Positions 17,297 to 26,962 of a DNA stretch of 64,000 bases are shown here, one piece after another (the stretch's first letter is position 1; every line of letters starts with the position of its first letter). A program made the position numbers and the translations under genes. Origin of the DNA: Pseudomonadota bacterium. Lineage in GTDB: Bacteria; Pseudomonadota; Gammaproteobacteria; Burkholderiales; Rhodocyclaceae. Location: positions 61,487 to 125,486 of the forward strand of contig JAKOTN010000083.1 in the NCBI GenBank assembly GCA_029776255.1, read 5' to 3'. The notes under the pieces were generated by a model that saw nothing but the letters and a program-made list of their open reading frames with translations, had not been told where the DNA came from and made no database searches.

Positions 17297-19135
17297 ATGC
17301 AGAAGATCGAAGCGGTAAACGATTTCGTCGTCAAATTTGCCAATATCAATGGTTCCGGGTCGGCGTCGGCCAACGAACTGCTCGCCCGGGCGATCCTGCG
17401 CATGGGCGTGCCGGTGTCGCCGCGCAACATTTTTCCGTCGAACATCCAGGGTCTGCCGACCTGGTTCGAGGTGCGCGTCACCGAGAACGGCTACCTCGGT
17501 CGCCGTGGCGGTGTGGACATGATGGTGACCATGAACCCGCAAACCTGGGAGCAGGACGTGCGCGAGGTCGAACCCGGCGGCTACCTGTTCCACGACAGTT
17601 CCAAACCCTTGCCTCGCGGCAAGCTGCGTGACGACATCCACTTCATCGGCATGCCGCTGACCGAAATCACCAACAACGCATACGACGATTCCCGGCAGCG
17701 GCAACTGTTCAAGAACATCATCTATGTCGGCGCGCTGGCTAACCTGCTCGGCATCGATGCCGCGGAAATCGAAAAACTCTTCGCCGAGCAATACAAGGGC
17801 AAGGAGAAACTGCTCGACTTGAACCGACAGGCGCTCGCGCTCGGTCGCGAATACGCCCGGGAAAACCTCAAGGCGATCGGCCTGTCGGTGGAACGACGGG
17901 ATCGGGTCGGCGACAAAATCTTCGTTGACGGCAATACCGCCGCCGCGCTCGGTTGCCTCTATGGCGGCGCCACCGTCTGTGCGTGGTACCCGATCACGCC
18001 ATCGTCGTCGATCCCGGAAGCCTTCCAGAAATACGCCGAGAAGTTGCGTGTCGACCCCGACAGCGGCGGCCGCCGCTACGCCATCGTGCAAGCCGAGGAT
18101 GAATTGGCGTCGATCGGCATGGTCGTCGGCGCCGGCTGGAACGGCGCGCGGGCGTTTACCGCCACTTCCGGTCCTGGCATCTCGCTGATGTCCGAATTCA
18201 TCGGCCTGGCCTATTTCGCGGAGATTCCCGCTGTGCTGATCAACATCCAGCGCGGCGGACCGTCCACCGGCATGCCGACCCGCACCCAGCAATCCGACAT
18301 TCTGGCCTGCGCCTACGCCTCGCACGGCGACACCCGGCACGTGCTGCTCTTTCCGGACGACCCTTACGAATGCTTCGAAATGTCGGCGCAGGCACTGGAT
18401 CTCGCCGAGCGCCTGCAAACACCGGTTTTCGTGATGTCAGACCTCGACATCGGCATGAACCAGCGCCTGTGCCGTCCCTTTGCCTGGGAAGACGGCCGCG
18501 AATACGACCGCGGGAAGGTGATGACGCGCGAGGCGCTCGATGGCGGTGCCGATTTCGGCCGCTATCTCGATAGCGACGGCGACGGCATCCCCTACCGCAC
18601 CTACCCGGGAACGCACCCGACCAAGGGAGGCTATTTCACTCGCGGCACCTCGAAGAACGCCTACGCCATCTACTCCGAAGCCGGTGCCGATTACACCTAT
18701 AACATGCAGCGCCTGCTGCGGAAGTTCGAAACCGCCAAATCGCTGGTTCCCTGGCCGGTGCTCACCGCCGCCAAATACCCGGCGCGCTTCGGCGCCATTT
18801 TCTACGGCTCGACCAGCCCGGCGATGCACGAGGCGCTCGACGCGCTAGCCGATCAAGGCATCTACATCAATGCCTTGCGTATTCGCGCGTTTCCGTTTCA
18901 GAACGAAATCGCCGATTTCATCGCCTCGCACACCCGCGTCTTCGTCATCGAACAGAATTTCGACGGCCAGCTCAAGACATTGCTGGTCAACGAAGCCGGC
19001 ATCAATCCGGCAAGCCTGATTCCTGTGCTGCACTACGACGGCACGCCAATCACCGCACGTTTCATCACCCGGGAAATCGCCGAGCGCGTCTCGCGCTTGA
19101 ACGTTCGCCCCTTGAGAGAAGACAGGGTGGCCTGA
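17297..19135 (+). CDS. korA: 2-oxoglutarate:ferredoxin oxidoreductase alpha subunit (gamma-alpha fusion)
   Basis: A 612-aa protein with an N-terminal gamma domain (about 1-190; INGSGSASANELLARAIL) fused to the alpha pyrimidine-binding domain (about 205-600; GNTAAALGCLYGGATVCAWYP, ITPSSSIPEAF, TATSGPGISLMSEFIGLAYF). With KorB it oxidatively decarboxylates 2-oxoglutarate, or another 2-oxoacid, to the CoA thioester with ferredoxin reduction. The start at 17297 has GAGAGGAG upstream; the track's 16553 start is an out-of-place extension over the previous gene. 2-Oxoglutarate as substrate is inferred from operon layout, not from residues. Confidence 0.88.
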   Translation: MQKIEAVNDFVVKFANINGSGSASANELLARAILRMGVPVSPRNIFPSNIQGLPTWFEVRVTENGYLGRRGGVDMMVTMNPQTWEQDVREVEPGGYLFHDSSKPLPRGKLRDDIHFIGMPLTEITNNAYDDSRQRQLFKNIIYVGALANLLGIDAAEIEKLFAEQYKGKEKLLDLNRQALALGREYARENLKAIGLSVERRDRVGDKIFVDGNTAAALGCLYGGATVCAWYPITPSSSIPEAFQKYAEKLRVDPDSGGRRYAIVQAEDELASIGMVVGAGWNGARAFTATSGPGISLMSEFIGLAYFAEIPAVLINIQRGGPSTGMPTRTQQSDILACAYASHGDTRHVLLFPDDPYECFEMSAQALDLAERLQTPVFVMSDLDIGMNQRLCRPFAWEDGREYDRGKVMTREALDGGADFGRYLDSDGDGIPYRTYPGTHPTKGGYFTRGTSKNAYAIYSEAGADYTYNMQRLLRKFETAKSLVPWPVLTAAKYPARFGAIFYGSTSPAMHEALDALADQGIYINALRIRAFPFQNEIADFIASHTRVFVIEQNFDGQLKTLLVNEAGINPASLIPVLHYDGTPITARFITREIAERVSRLNVRPLREDRVA

Positions 19136-19136
19136 C

Positions 19137-20192
19137 ATGACTTACCTCGCCAAACCCAAGCTGCACCATCCGACCCTGGCCAAGAACAAGGTCGGCTATA
19201 CCCGCCGTGACTACGAAGGCAAGATTTCGACACTGTGCGCCGGTTGCGGTCACGATTCGATTTCGGCGGCGATCATCCAGGCGTGCTGGGAACTCGATAT
19301 TCAGCCGCACCGCGTCGCCAAGCTCTCGGGCATCGGCTGCTCCTCGAAAACGCCGGACTATTTTCTCGGCAATTCGCACGGTTTCAACACCGTGCATGGG
19401 CGCATGCCGTCGGTACTCACCGGCGCCTACCTGGCCAACCGCGATCTGATCTACCTGGGGGTTTCGGGTGACGGCGACTCGGCGTCGATCGGCTTCGGCC
19501 AGTTCGCGCACGTCATGCGCCGCGGCGTTAACATGACGTATATCGTTGAAAACAATGGCGTCTATGGCTTGACGAAAGGTCAGTTCTCGGCTACCGCCGA
19601 CAAAGGTTCGAAATCGAAACGCGGCCAGATCAATAACGACGCGCCGATCGATCTGGTCAGCCTGGCGCTATTGATGGGCGCCACGTTCGTCGCGCGCGGC
19701 TTTTCCGGCGACAAGGCGCAACTGATCCCATTGATCCGCGCCGCCATCGCCCACCAGGGCGCCGCGGTCATCGACGTGCTCTCGCCGTGCATCGCCTTCA
19801 ACAACCACGCCGGCAGCACCAAGAGCTACGACTACGTGCGCGCGCACAACGAAGCGGTCACCCGGCTTGATTTCCTGCCGCCACGCGAGGAAATCACCGT
19901 CGACTATGACGAGGGCGAGGTCACCGATGTTCGTCAGCACGACGGTTCGATCATCCGCCTGCGCAAGCGGCACGCCGACTACGATCCGACCGATCGCACC
20001 CGCGCGATGACCTACATCCAGGAACACGCCGCCCTCGGTGAACTGGTCACCGGCCTGCTCTACGTCGACCCCGAGTCGTCCGACCTGCATCGGCAGATCG
20101 GGTCGGTCGACGTGCCGCTGAACACGCTAGCCGCCGCCGAACTGTGTCCCGGCGCCGGCGCACTGGACAAGATCAACGCCGGGCTGCGTTAA
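19137..20192 (+). CDS. korB: 2-oxoglutarate:ferredoxin oxidoreductase beta subunit
   Basis: A 351-aa beta subunit that binds thiamine diphosphate. The motif is visible as GVSGDGDSASIGFGQF ... VENNGVYGLTKGQ, with the conserved cysteine pair in LCAGCGHDS and GIGCSSKTPDYF. It starts one base after the korA stop, so the two are coupled. It forms the catalytic core with KorA; electrons leave through the ferredoxin or flavoprotein subunit encoded two genes upstream. Confidence 0.92.
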   Translation: MTYLAKPKLHHPTLAKNKVGYTRRDYEGKISTLCAGCGHDSISAAIIQACWELDIQPHRVAKLSGIGCSSKTPDYFLGNSHGFNTVHGRMPSVLTGAYLANRDLIYLGVSGDGDSASIGFGQFAHVMRRGVNMTYIVENNGVYGLTKGQFSATADKGSKSKRGQINNDAPIDLVSLALLMGATFVARGFSGDKAQLIPLIRAAIAHQGAAVIDVLSPCIAFNNHAGSTKSYDYVRAHNEAVTRLDFLPPREEITVDYDEGEVTDVRQHDGSIIRLRKRHADYDPTDRTRAMTYIQEHAALGELVTGLLYVDPESSDLHRQIGSVDVPLNTLAAAELCPGAGALDKINAGLR

Positions 20193-20277
20193 AGGACCCG
20201 GTCGGGCAACCGCACGCACCCTTTTGCGACCCGACGCGGCGGCAATTGCGCCGCACCGATTCGCCGTCGAAAGGTTT

Positions 20278-20303
20278 CCTCCCGTCTACGTCACGGCGGG
20301 AGG
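20278..20303 (+). terminator. Candidate hairpin after korB
   Basis: CCTCCCG and CGGGAGG form a 7-bp stem with a 12-base loop in the gap between korB and psd. There is no T-run, so the terminator call is weak. Confidence 0.3.
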
Positions 20304-20313
20304 CGCCTGCCCG

Positions 20314-20319
20314 TATAAT
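20314..20319 (+). promoter_or_regulatory. Candidate -10 box of psd
   Basis: A perfect TATAAT lies 42 bases before the psd GTG. No convincing -35 stands 17 bases upstream, so the call rests on the -10 and the position only. Confidence 0.3.
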
Positions 20320-20360
20320 CGCGGCTCGCTCATCTCTTCCAGCCTCCGCTGACCGTCGCC

Positions 20361-21230
20361 GTGTCCGAACGCCTCGCCGTACTGGCGCAGCACTTGCTGC
20401 CCAAGCAAAACCTCACCGCCGTTGCCGGCATACTCGCCAACCGTCGCGCCGGCGCCTTGACCACGACGGTAATCCGCTGGTTCATCAAGCGCTACGGTGT
20501 CGACATGAGCGAAGCCGCCAACCCGGACCCCGCCGCCTACGCCAGTTTCAACGATTTTTTCACCCGTCCGCTAGGTCCGGAGGCACGGCCGCTGGCCGAC
20601 GCCGCTTTCCTCTGCCCGGTCGACGGCGCGATCAGCCAATTCGGCCGTATCGAACGCGATCAGATTTTTCAGGCCAAAGGCCATCGTTACACCACCACCG
20701 CGCTGCTCGGCGGTGACCGCGACCTTGCCAGCCGCTTCGACGACGGCGATTTCGCGACGCTTTACCTCAGCCCGCGCGATTACCATCGCATCCACATGCC
20801 CACCGACGGTCGCCTGACGCGAATGATTCACATCCCCGGCGCGCTATTTTCGGTCAATCCGGCGACCGCGCGCGGCGTGCCCGGCCTGTTCGCCCGCAAC
20901 GAGCGCGTGGTCTGCGTCTTCGAAAACGCAAACGGGCACCCGTTCGTGCTGACCCTGGTCGGCGCGACCATCGTCGGCAGCATGGCCACCGTCTGGCACG
21001 GTACCGTCAACCCGCCGCGGAGCGGACAACTCCGCGAGTGGCGTTACGACGGTCAACGGATCGTTCTCGAAAAAGGGGAAGAAATGGGTCGCTTCCTGCT
21101 TGGATCGACGGTGGTCATGCTCTTTCCGCAAGGCATGCTCGACTTCGATCCCGCCTGGACACCCGCGCGACCGGTTCGCATGGGGGAAGCAATGGCTCGC
21201 TCGAAAACCACGCAGGCGACCGGACGATAA
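20361..21230 (+). CDS. psd: Phosphatidylserine decarboxylase proenzyme
   Basis: A 289-aa PSD-I type enzyme that makes phosphatidylethanolamine from phosphatidylserine at the inner membrane. It self-cleaves at the LGST motif, here in RFLLGSTVVML, to form the pyruvoyl group. FNDFFTRPL, CPVDGAISQFG and YLSPRDYHRIHMP are family signatures. The start is GTG at 20361, with no obvious ribosome site. Downstream genes run the other way. Confidence 0.95.
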   Translation: MSERLAVLAQHLLPKQNLTAVAGILANRRAGALTTTVIRWFIKRYGVDMSEAANPDPAAYASFNDFFTRPLGPEARPLADAAFLCPVDGAISQFGRIERDQIFQAKGHRYTTTALLGGDRDLASRFDDGDFATLYLSPRDYHRIHMPTDGRLTRMIHIPGALFSVNPATARGVPGLFARNERVVCVFENANGHPFVLTLVGATIVGSMATVWHGTVNPPRSGQLREWRYDGQRIVLEKGEEMGRFLLGSTVVMLFPQGMLDFDPAWTPARPVRMGEAMARSKTTQATGR

Positions 21231-21310
21231 GCCCGTCCGCCAGCCGAAATCAAATAGCGCGAGAACGCAGCGACCGGCGGAGAGCCAGAGCCAAAAGGTG
21301 GCCGCTTATT

Positions 21311-21697
21311 TCACCGGTCGCGCGGCGTATGACTATGATGCTGCGCCATGCGACCCGCCGAACTCCACTCAGCGCCGCGCGCCTGTCGTTCGATGTGCAA
21401 AATGCGATGATCGCCAATCATCGCCGCCACGACCGCGGCAATCACCGCGAGATCGTCCGGAGGAATATCGTCGCCCCCGGGGACGCTGGCCGGCGGCTGG
21501 GCGGCAGGCTTTTCGGAGGCCTTGCTTGCCGCCGCCTTCGCCTTCGACGGCTTGGTCACCCAGGCGCCGATCCGGTTGAGCAGCGGAAAACCGGCCAGCA
21601 CCACGCCAATGAATGAAATGACGAAGAAACTGAGAAAGAAATCGATGGCGCTGAGAAGCAGCGCCCCTTGCATGGTGTCGGGAATAAAGGCATTCAT
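21311..21697 (-). CDS. OadG-family small subunit of a sodium-translocating decarboxylase
   Basis: A 128-aa protein with one N-terminal membrane helix (AIDFFLSFFVISFIGVVLAGF), a basic/alanine-rich hinge (about 45-70), and a C-terminal segment DLAVIAAVVAAMIGDHRIL characteristic of OadG/MmdD subunits. It would help hold the decarboxylase complex together at the membrane. It follows oadB on the same strand. I prefer the ATG at 21697. The last 25 residues are unusual for the family and could reflect late drift. Confidence 0.7.
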   Translation of the reverse strand: MNAFIPDTMQGALLLSAIDFFLSFFVISFIGVVLAGFPLLNRIGAWVTKPSKAKAAASKASEKPAAQPPASVPGGDDIPPDDLAVIAAVVAAMIGDHRILHIERQARGAEWSSAGRMAQHHSHTPRDR

Positions 21698-21754
21698 TGG
21701 CGGAACCATTTCCGAAATGTCATGAAGATGGCGGCAAAACCGTTCATGGGCGCA

Positions 21755-22924
21755 TCAACTCACGCCAATCAAGGCCAGCATGATGCCCCCCGAGATCGCC
21801 GTGCCGAACACGCCAGCGAGATTCGGCCCCATGGCGTGATAAATCAGTAGATTGTTGGGGTTTTCCTTGTAGGCCACGATATGCGAAACCCTCGCCGCGA
21901 TGGGTACCGACGCAATGCCCGCGGAGCCAATCAGCGGGTTGATCTTGGTCTTGAGAAACAAGTTCATGATCTTCGCCGTGATCACACCGGAACCGGTGCC
22001 AACCATGAACGCGATCAAGCCGAGAACAACGATCTCAATGGTCTGCCAAGTCAAGAACTTGTCCGCCGCCATCGTCGAACCGATCGCCACGGTCAGAATC
22101 ATGATGATGACGTTCATCAGCCCACCAGCCGCTGTTTTCGACAGACGGTCGGTCACCCCGCACTCCTTGAGCAGGTTGCCGAGCATCAGCATGGTGATCA
22201 GCGGCGCCACCGGCGGAAAGAACAGATTGACGATGATCGCAATCACCACCGGAAAAGCAATCTTTTCCAGCTTGGTCACCTTGCGGGATTGCGCCATGCC
22301 GATTTGCCGTTCTTCCTTGGTGGTGAGCAGTTTCATCACTGGCGGCTGAATCATCGGCATCAACGCCATGTACGAATACGCGGCAACGGAAACCGGCCCA
22401 AGCAAATGCGGCGCCAATTTGACGGTGACGAAAATCGCCATCGGGCCGTCGGCACCGCCGATGATGCCGATGGCCCCCGCCTCCGCCAACGTGAAGCCCA
22501 GCATTTTGGCCAGAATCAGCGCGACGAAGATGCCGAGGTGCGCACCGGCGCCGAGAATCACCAGTTTCGGATTGGCAATCATCGGACCGAAGTCGGTCAT
22601 CGCGCCGACACCGAGGAAGATCAGTGGAGGAATGATCAGCTTGGCAACGCCTTCATAGGCGTAATGAAACAGGCCGCCTTCCTTGACCACGTACAGCAAC
22701 GCGGAAATTGCCTGGCCACCGGGAACATCGTCGGGCGGTCCGGGTACGTTGGCGACAATGCACGAGAAGCCAATTCCGATCAGCAGCAGCGGTTCGTAGT
22801 GTTTGGTAATGGCAAGGTAGATCATCGTGGCGCCAATGATGATCATCACCAGATTGCCAAACGAAAAATGCGCCGCGCCGGTCTGTTCAAGCAAGGCCTG
22901 TAAAAAAACGATGACTTGATCCAC
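21755..22924 (-). CDS. oadB: Sodium ion-translocating decarboxylase beta subunit (OadB/GcdB/MmdB)
   Basis: A 389-aa integral membrane protein with about ten hydrophobic segments. It carries the key conserved Asp segment GIIGGADGPMAIFV and the conserved VPIAARVSHIVAYKENP near the C-terminus. It couples decarboxylation of a biotin-bound carboxyl group to outward sodium transport. The biotin carboxyltransferase alpha subunit that supplies this carboxyl group is not next to it, so the substrate (oxaloacetate, methylmalonyl-CoA or glutaconyl-CoA) cannot be told. Confidence 0.92.
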   Translation of the reverse strand: MDQVIVFLQALLEQTGAAHFSFGNLVMIIIGATMIYLAITKHYEPLLLIGIGFSCIVANVPGPPDDVPGGQAISALLYVVKEGGLFHYAYEGVAKLIIPPLIFLGVGAMTDFGPMIANPKLVILGAGAHLGIFVALILAKMLGFTLAEAGAIGIIGGADGPMAIFVTVKLAPHLLGPVSVAAYSYMALMPMIQPPVMKLLTTKEERQIGMAQSRKVTKLEKIAFPVVIAIIVNLFFPPVAPLITMLMLGNLLKECGVTDRLSKTAAGGLMNVIIMILTVAIGSTMAADKFLTWQTIEIVVLGLIAFMVGTGSGVITAKIMNLFLKTKINPLIGSAGIASVPIAARVSHIVAYKENPNNLLIYHAMGPNLAGVFGTAISGGIMLALIGVS

Positions 22925-23262
22925 TGTCGTCTCCGGTGTTTGCGAAAAGCGAGAAAGAACGTCTTCTCAACCCGTGAACGTATCCGCCCTAATGAGGAAA
23001 ACCGGCGGACACAGGCCGAACCACGGGAACTGTAACGCGCGCGCGAATTCGGGCCTACTAGGGTTGGCCCTAGTTTTCGGGCACTCGCCATGCAGGACTG
23101 GCGCTTTCCTCGATCACGTCAAAAACGGTAAAGTGGCTCACCCTTCCCATTCCCCATGGGACCCGCCACGCCTATTTATCGAATCATCCGCATGAATCAA
23201 TTGAATTTTCACCCATCATCACGAACCGATTACGATTGCCCGTCGAGGCGACCGATCCGGCG
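22925..23262. other. Divergent intergenic region between oadB and the FixL-like kinase
   Basis: About 340 bases with no supported ORF. It must carry promoters in both directions. I see no clear sigma factor site or operator, apart from a locally AT-rich stretch near 23180-23235. Confidence 0.5.
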
Positions 23263-24732
23263 ATGATCGACCCAAGTCTTCCGTCGTTTAGCCTGCCGGC
23301 CAACAAAAAACTGGACGGACGACGGCAGGCGCAACCCAAGTGGTGGTTCGTTTGCGCGTCGCTATTTCTGACGGGCTTGATCGGCCTGCTGGACGCCATG
23401 ACCGGTTACGAACTGCGGCTGAACGCGCTTTACTTGCTGCCCATCGCCATCGCGACGTGGAATGCCGGACGAAATGCTGGATTGTCGACCGCGACAGCGG
23501 CGACGCTATGCTGGGTTTTCAGTTTCAACTCGACGCACGGCTACACCCGACCGCTGTATTTTTACTGGGACGGCATTGTGCTGGTCACGACTTTTGCGGT
23601 CTTCGTCATCCTGTTCGCGCGCCTGCATCACGCACTGCGTAGCGCGGACCAGCGATTCGTCCGCCTGCTCGATGAAATGAACGCCGGAGTGTATGTCAGC
23701 GAACAGGCGACGGATCGACTCCTTTACGCCAACAAACGCCTGGCGGTGCTGCTGGATGCCGAGCCGACCGCTCTGTCCGCCGCCGCCCTGGCACACCGCT
23801 TCGGTGGCGACGGCCAGCACTCCGAACACACCGTGAAACGCCGCGCGAAAGAGGTGACCGCGTCGGGCTTCCTCACCGAAGAACGGTTCGATTCCACGAG
23901 CGGCCGTTGGTATCTCGTGCAATCCGGCCCGATACCGTGGCGAAAAGAGCAATCGGCGAGAATGACGGTCGTGACCGACATCACGGACAGACGCCATGCG
24001 CAATTGTTGCGGCAGGAAAATCAGGACATGCTGCATCGTACCGCCCGCCTTTCCGCGTTGGCGGAAAGCACCTCCATGCTGGCGCACGAGATTAATCAAC
24101 CGCTGACGGCCATCGCCACCTACCACGACGCCTGCCTACGTTTACTGACCGGAAAAACCCCGAACCACGGCGAGCTTGTACAAGCGCTGGAAAAATCGCG
24201 AACACAAGCGATGCGCGCCGCGGATATCGTCAAACGCATGCGCGACGCCGTCCGTAGCAAACATCCCCAACCGGCACTGTGCGACCTGAACGAAATAATA
24301 CGAGAATCAATTGATTTAATTGATACAATAATCGAAAACGATGGCGTACTCACCGACCTCGTCCTCGCCGATGGCTTGCCATCTCTTGTCGCCGATAAAT
24401 TTCTTCTCGTTCAGGTCATGGTCAATTTGCTGGAAAACGCCGTCGATGCGATGCAGTCGCTCGACCAGCGCCATCGTCGCCTCGCGATCACCACCTCCCG
24501 GCAACCGGACGGCGTGATTGCCGTGTCGATCCGCGACCACGGTTCAGGAATACCGGCAACTATCCGTGAAAAGCTCTACACGCCCTTTTTATCGACCAAA
24601 CCCAACGGCCTGGGGCTTGGCCTATCGATTTGTCGTTCCGTGGTCGAAGCACACGGCGGGCGGCTGTGGCATAGTCCAAATGCCGATGGCGGCACGATCT
24701 TCCACTTCACGCTGGCGGCGGAACGCGCATGA
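23263..24732 (+). CDS. Membrane sensor histidine kinase, FixL-like
   Basis: A roughly 489-aa kinase. N-terminal membrane domain (about 25-130: WWFVCASLFLTGLIGLLDAM and two further hydrophobic stretches), a PAS-like linker (about 135-250, RLLDEMNAGVYVSE), then HisKA with H-box LAHEINQPLTAIATY and the ATPase domain (N-box NLLENAVDAM, G1 IRDHGSGIP, G2 NGLGLGLSI). HEINQPL is typical of the FixL/NtrB group. The input signal is not evident. The stop overlaps the next ATG by 4 bases. ATG 23263 is used; the track's TTG 23236 is possible. Confidence 0.88.
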   Translation: MIDPSLPSFSLPANKKLDGRRQAQPKWWFVCASLFLTGLIGLLDAMTGYELRLNALYLLPIAIATWNAGRNAGLSTATAATLCWVFSFNSTHGYTRPLYFYWDGIVLVTTFAVFVILFARLHHALRSADQRFVRLLDEMNAGVYVSEQATDRLLYANKRLAVLLDAEPTALSAAALAHRFGGDGQHSEHTVKRRAKEVTASGFLTEERFDSTSGRWYLVQSGPIPWRKEQSARMTVVTDITDRRHAQLLRQENQDMLHRTARLSALAESTSMLAHEINQPLTAIATYHDACLRLLTGKTPNHGELVQALEKSRTQAMRAADIVKRMRDAVRSKHPQPALCDLNEIIRESIDLIDTIIENDGVLTDLVLADGLPSLVADKFLLVQVMVNLLENAVDAMQSLDQRHRRLAITTSRQPDGVIAVSIRDHGSGIPATIREKLYTPFLSTKPNGLGLGLSICRSVVEAHGGRLWHSPNADGGTIFHFTLAAERA

Positions 24733-25439
24733 ATAATACGTTCGTAACAGATCAAACAGTCTTCGTCGTCGACGACGATGACGCCGTATGCGACGCGCTG
24801 GCGATGTTGCTACGCGCGGCGGGACTTCGCGTCGAAACCTTCACCTCGGCGCCGGCTTTCCTCAAACAACTCCGTCCCGAGCAATCGGGCTGCCTGATCC
24901 TCGACATCCGCATGCCGACGATGAGCGGTCTTGAACTACAGGACGCCCTCCACAAACGACGCTGTAAACTTCCCATCATTTTTCTCACCGGTCACGGCGA
25001 TATTCCCCTGGCGGTACGAGCGCTGAAAAAAGGAGCGGTCGACTTCATCGAAAAACCACACGACGAACACCGCCTGCTTCTTGCCACCTGCAACGCGTTA
25101 CGAACCCAGACAGGCAGCCTCGGCGACACCCCGGCGGAGCCGCATCGAACGACTCACCTCGAAGAACGCTTGGCGCTCTTGTCGGCAAGAGAGCGCGAGG
25201 TACTCGCCTGCGTTCTCAAAGGTCGGCAGACGCGAACCATCGCCGAGGAACTCTGCGTCACGGTCAAGACCGTCGAATTCCATCGTGGTCGCATTCGCGA
25301 AAAACTATCCGTCGCGTCCCTCGGCGAATTGTTCCGACTCTTTGGAAACTTCCAACCGGCCCTCTCCGCTGGTACAGCATCCGTCATCGACGAACCCAGG
25401 TTGAATTCCAATCAAAACTATAATTTAATTAAAAAATAA
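24729..25439 (+). CDS. FixJ-family response regulator
   Basis: A 236-aa protein: receiver domain (about 8-125; VFVVDDDDAVCDAL, phosphorylation Asp in LILDIRMPTMSG, KPHDE with the conserved Lys) and a LuxR-type helix-turn-helix (about 145-205; LSAREREVLACVLKGRQTRTIAEELCVTVKTVEFHRGRI). Partner of the kinase upstream through an ATGA overlap. It would activate transcription when phosphorylated. The C-terminal tail (about 30 residues, asparagine-rich) is longer than usual. Targets are not seen here. Confidence 0.92.
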   Translation: MNNTFVTDQTVFVVDDDDAVCDALAMLLRAAGLRVETFTSAPAFLKQLRPEQSGCLILDIRMPTMSGLELQDALHKRRCKLPIIFLTGHGDIPLAVRALKKGAVDFIEKPHDEHRLLLATCNALRTQTGSLGDTPAEPHRTTHLEERLALLSAREREVLACVLKGRQTRTIAEELCVTVKTVEFHRGRIREKLSVASLGELFRLFGNFQPALSAGTASVIDEPRLNSNQNYNLIKK

Positions 25440-25552
25440 GGACGGGAAGGCACTCCGCGCCAGTCTTTTTTGTTCGCGATGCCGCTCGACGGACTTCAAC
25501 GCCGACGGTCATCGTTCATTGCTCTCGGCGCCGCTGAAACGGGACATCGCGC

Positions 25553-26962
25553 ATGGAAACATTCGAGTGGACACCACTGTTCGAAACCGGTCTGGCGATC
25601 GTCGACCGCCAGCACCAGCAACTGGTGAACCTGATCAATCAACTCGGCATGGGCGCCGACGAGGCAAATCCCGAACATATCGACCAGACATTGGTCAAAC
25701 TGACCCACTACACGGTGTACCACTTCCAAAGCGAAGAGGAAATCATGACTCGGGCGCGGGTAGCGGCGACACATGCCGACAAGCACCGGGCAACGCACCG
25801 GCAGTTCATCGCCCAGGTTGCCGAATGGACCGCGCGACGGGAACGTCAAGAAGCCGTCAATCTACGGCAACTGCTCGATTTCCTGAGTAATTGGCTGATT
25901 TTCCACATTCTTGGCGACGACCAATCGCTGAGCCGACAGGTGAAGGCCATACAAGCCGGCGGCGACCCGCAGACGGTCTACGACAACGATCACGGTTTAT
26001 ACGACCCGCGTACCGACGTTGTTCTCGGCGCGCTACATCATCTTTACTGTGATCTGGTCGATCGCAATGAGGAATTACAACAAACGCAACGCACGCTATC
26101 CCAACTGAACACCGCTCTCGAACAACGCGTCGCCGAACGCACCGCCGAACTGCTCGAAACCAACCGTCGCCTGCGCGAAGAACAGGAGCGCGTGCTGGAG
26201 GCGGAAAAAATGGCTTCCCTGGGTCGCATGGTTGCCGGCTTCGCGCACGAGTTGAACACACCGATCGGCGTCGCGGTCGGCGCGGCCTCCCACTCCCAGG
26301 AAGTGGTCGAGGGGCTGAGCAAACTGATTTCGCGGGACGAAGTCGATGAAAACGATCTTCGGCAGCGCCTGGGGATGCTGACCGACATGTCGGACTTGGC
26401 CCTGTCCAACCTGCGGCGCGCCGCCGAAATGGTGAGAAGTTTCAAGCGCACGGTCGTCGATCAGGCGTCCGAACAGGAAAGAGAGTACAAACTGGCCGAA
26501 ATCGTCGAGGATGTGCGCGTCAGCCTGCGACATGTCTTCAAAAACCGGCGAATCGCCATCGACGGCGACTGCCCTCCTGATTTAGTGCTTTTTGGACCGG
26601 CAGGTGCCCTGGCGCAGACATTGACCAACTTGCTGCAAAACAGCCTCAAACATGCCTTCGCCGACGGCGCGCGCGCGGGACGCATTCGAATCGCAGCGCA
26701 TACCGAAGGAAATCAAGTATGTATCGTGCATGCCGACGACGGCGCGGGAATGCCGGAAGAAACACTACAGCATGCTTTTGAGCCGTTTTATACTACACGA
26801 CGTGCGGCAGGCGGCTCCGGTTTGGGGCTGTACATCGCCTACAATCTCGTTACGCAGGCGCTGCGCGGCACTATTCGTTGCGAGAGTACTGTCGGCGAGG
26901 GCACTCGGTTTTTTATCGAAATCCCGCGCCGGATTCCGGCCAAGAGAGTGAATACGCCATGA
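25553..26962 (+). CDS. Hemerythrin-domain histidine kinase
   Basis: A 469-aa soluble kinase with an N-terminal bacteriohemerythrin domain. All di-iron ligands are visible: H21, H57, E61, H78, H82, H118 and D123, the last two as HILGDD. A coiled-coil region (about 170-220; ELQQTQRTLSQLNTALEQRVAERTAELLE) leads to the H-box (ASLGRMVAGFAHELNTPIG) and ATPase motifs (LLQNSLKHAF, DDGAGMP, GSGLGLYIAYNL). The iron site suggests O2, NO or redox sensing, inferred from the family. The stop overlaps the next ATG, which encodes its likely HD-GYP partner. Confidence 0.9.
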   Translation: METFEWTPLFETGLAIVDRQHQQLVNLINQLGMGADEANPEHIDQTLVKLTHYTVYHFQSEEEIMTRARVAATHADKHRATHRQFIAQVAEWTARRERQEAVNLRQLLDFLSNWLIFHILGDDQSLSRQVKAIQAGGDPQTVYDNDHGLYDPRTDVVLGALHHLYCDLVDRNEELQQTQRTLSQLNTALEQRVAERTAELLETNRRLREEQERVLEAEKMASLGRMVAGFAHELNTPIGVAVGAASHSQEVVEGLSKLISRDEVDENDLRQRLGMLTDMSDLALSNLRRAAEMVRSFKRTVVDQASEQEREYKLAEIVEDVRVSLRHVFKNRRIAIDGDCPPDLVLFGPAGALAQTLTNLLQNSLKHAFADGARAGRIRIAAHTEGNQVCIVHADDGAGMPEETLQHAFEPFYTTRRAAGGSGLGLYIAYNLVTQALRGTIRCESTVGEGTRFFIEIPRRIPAKRVNTP

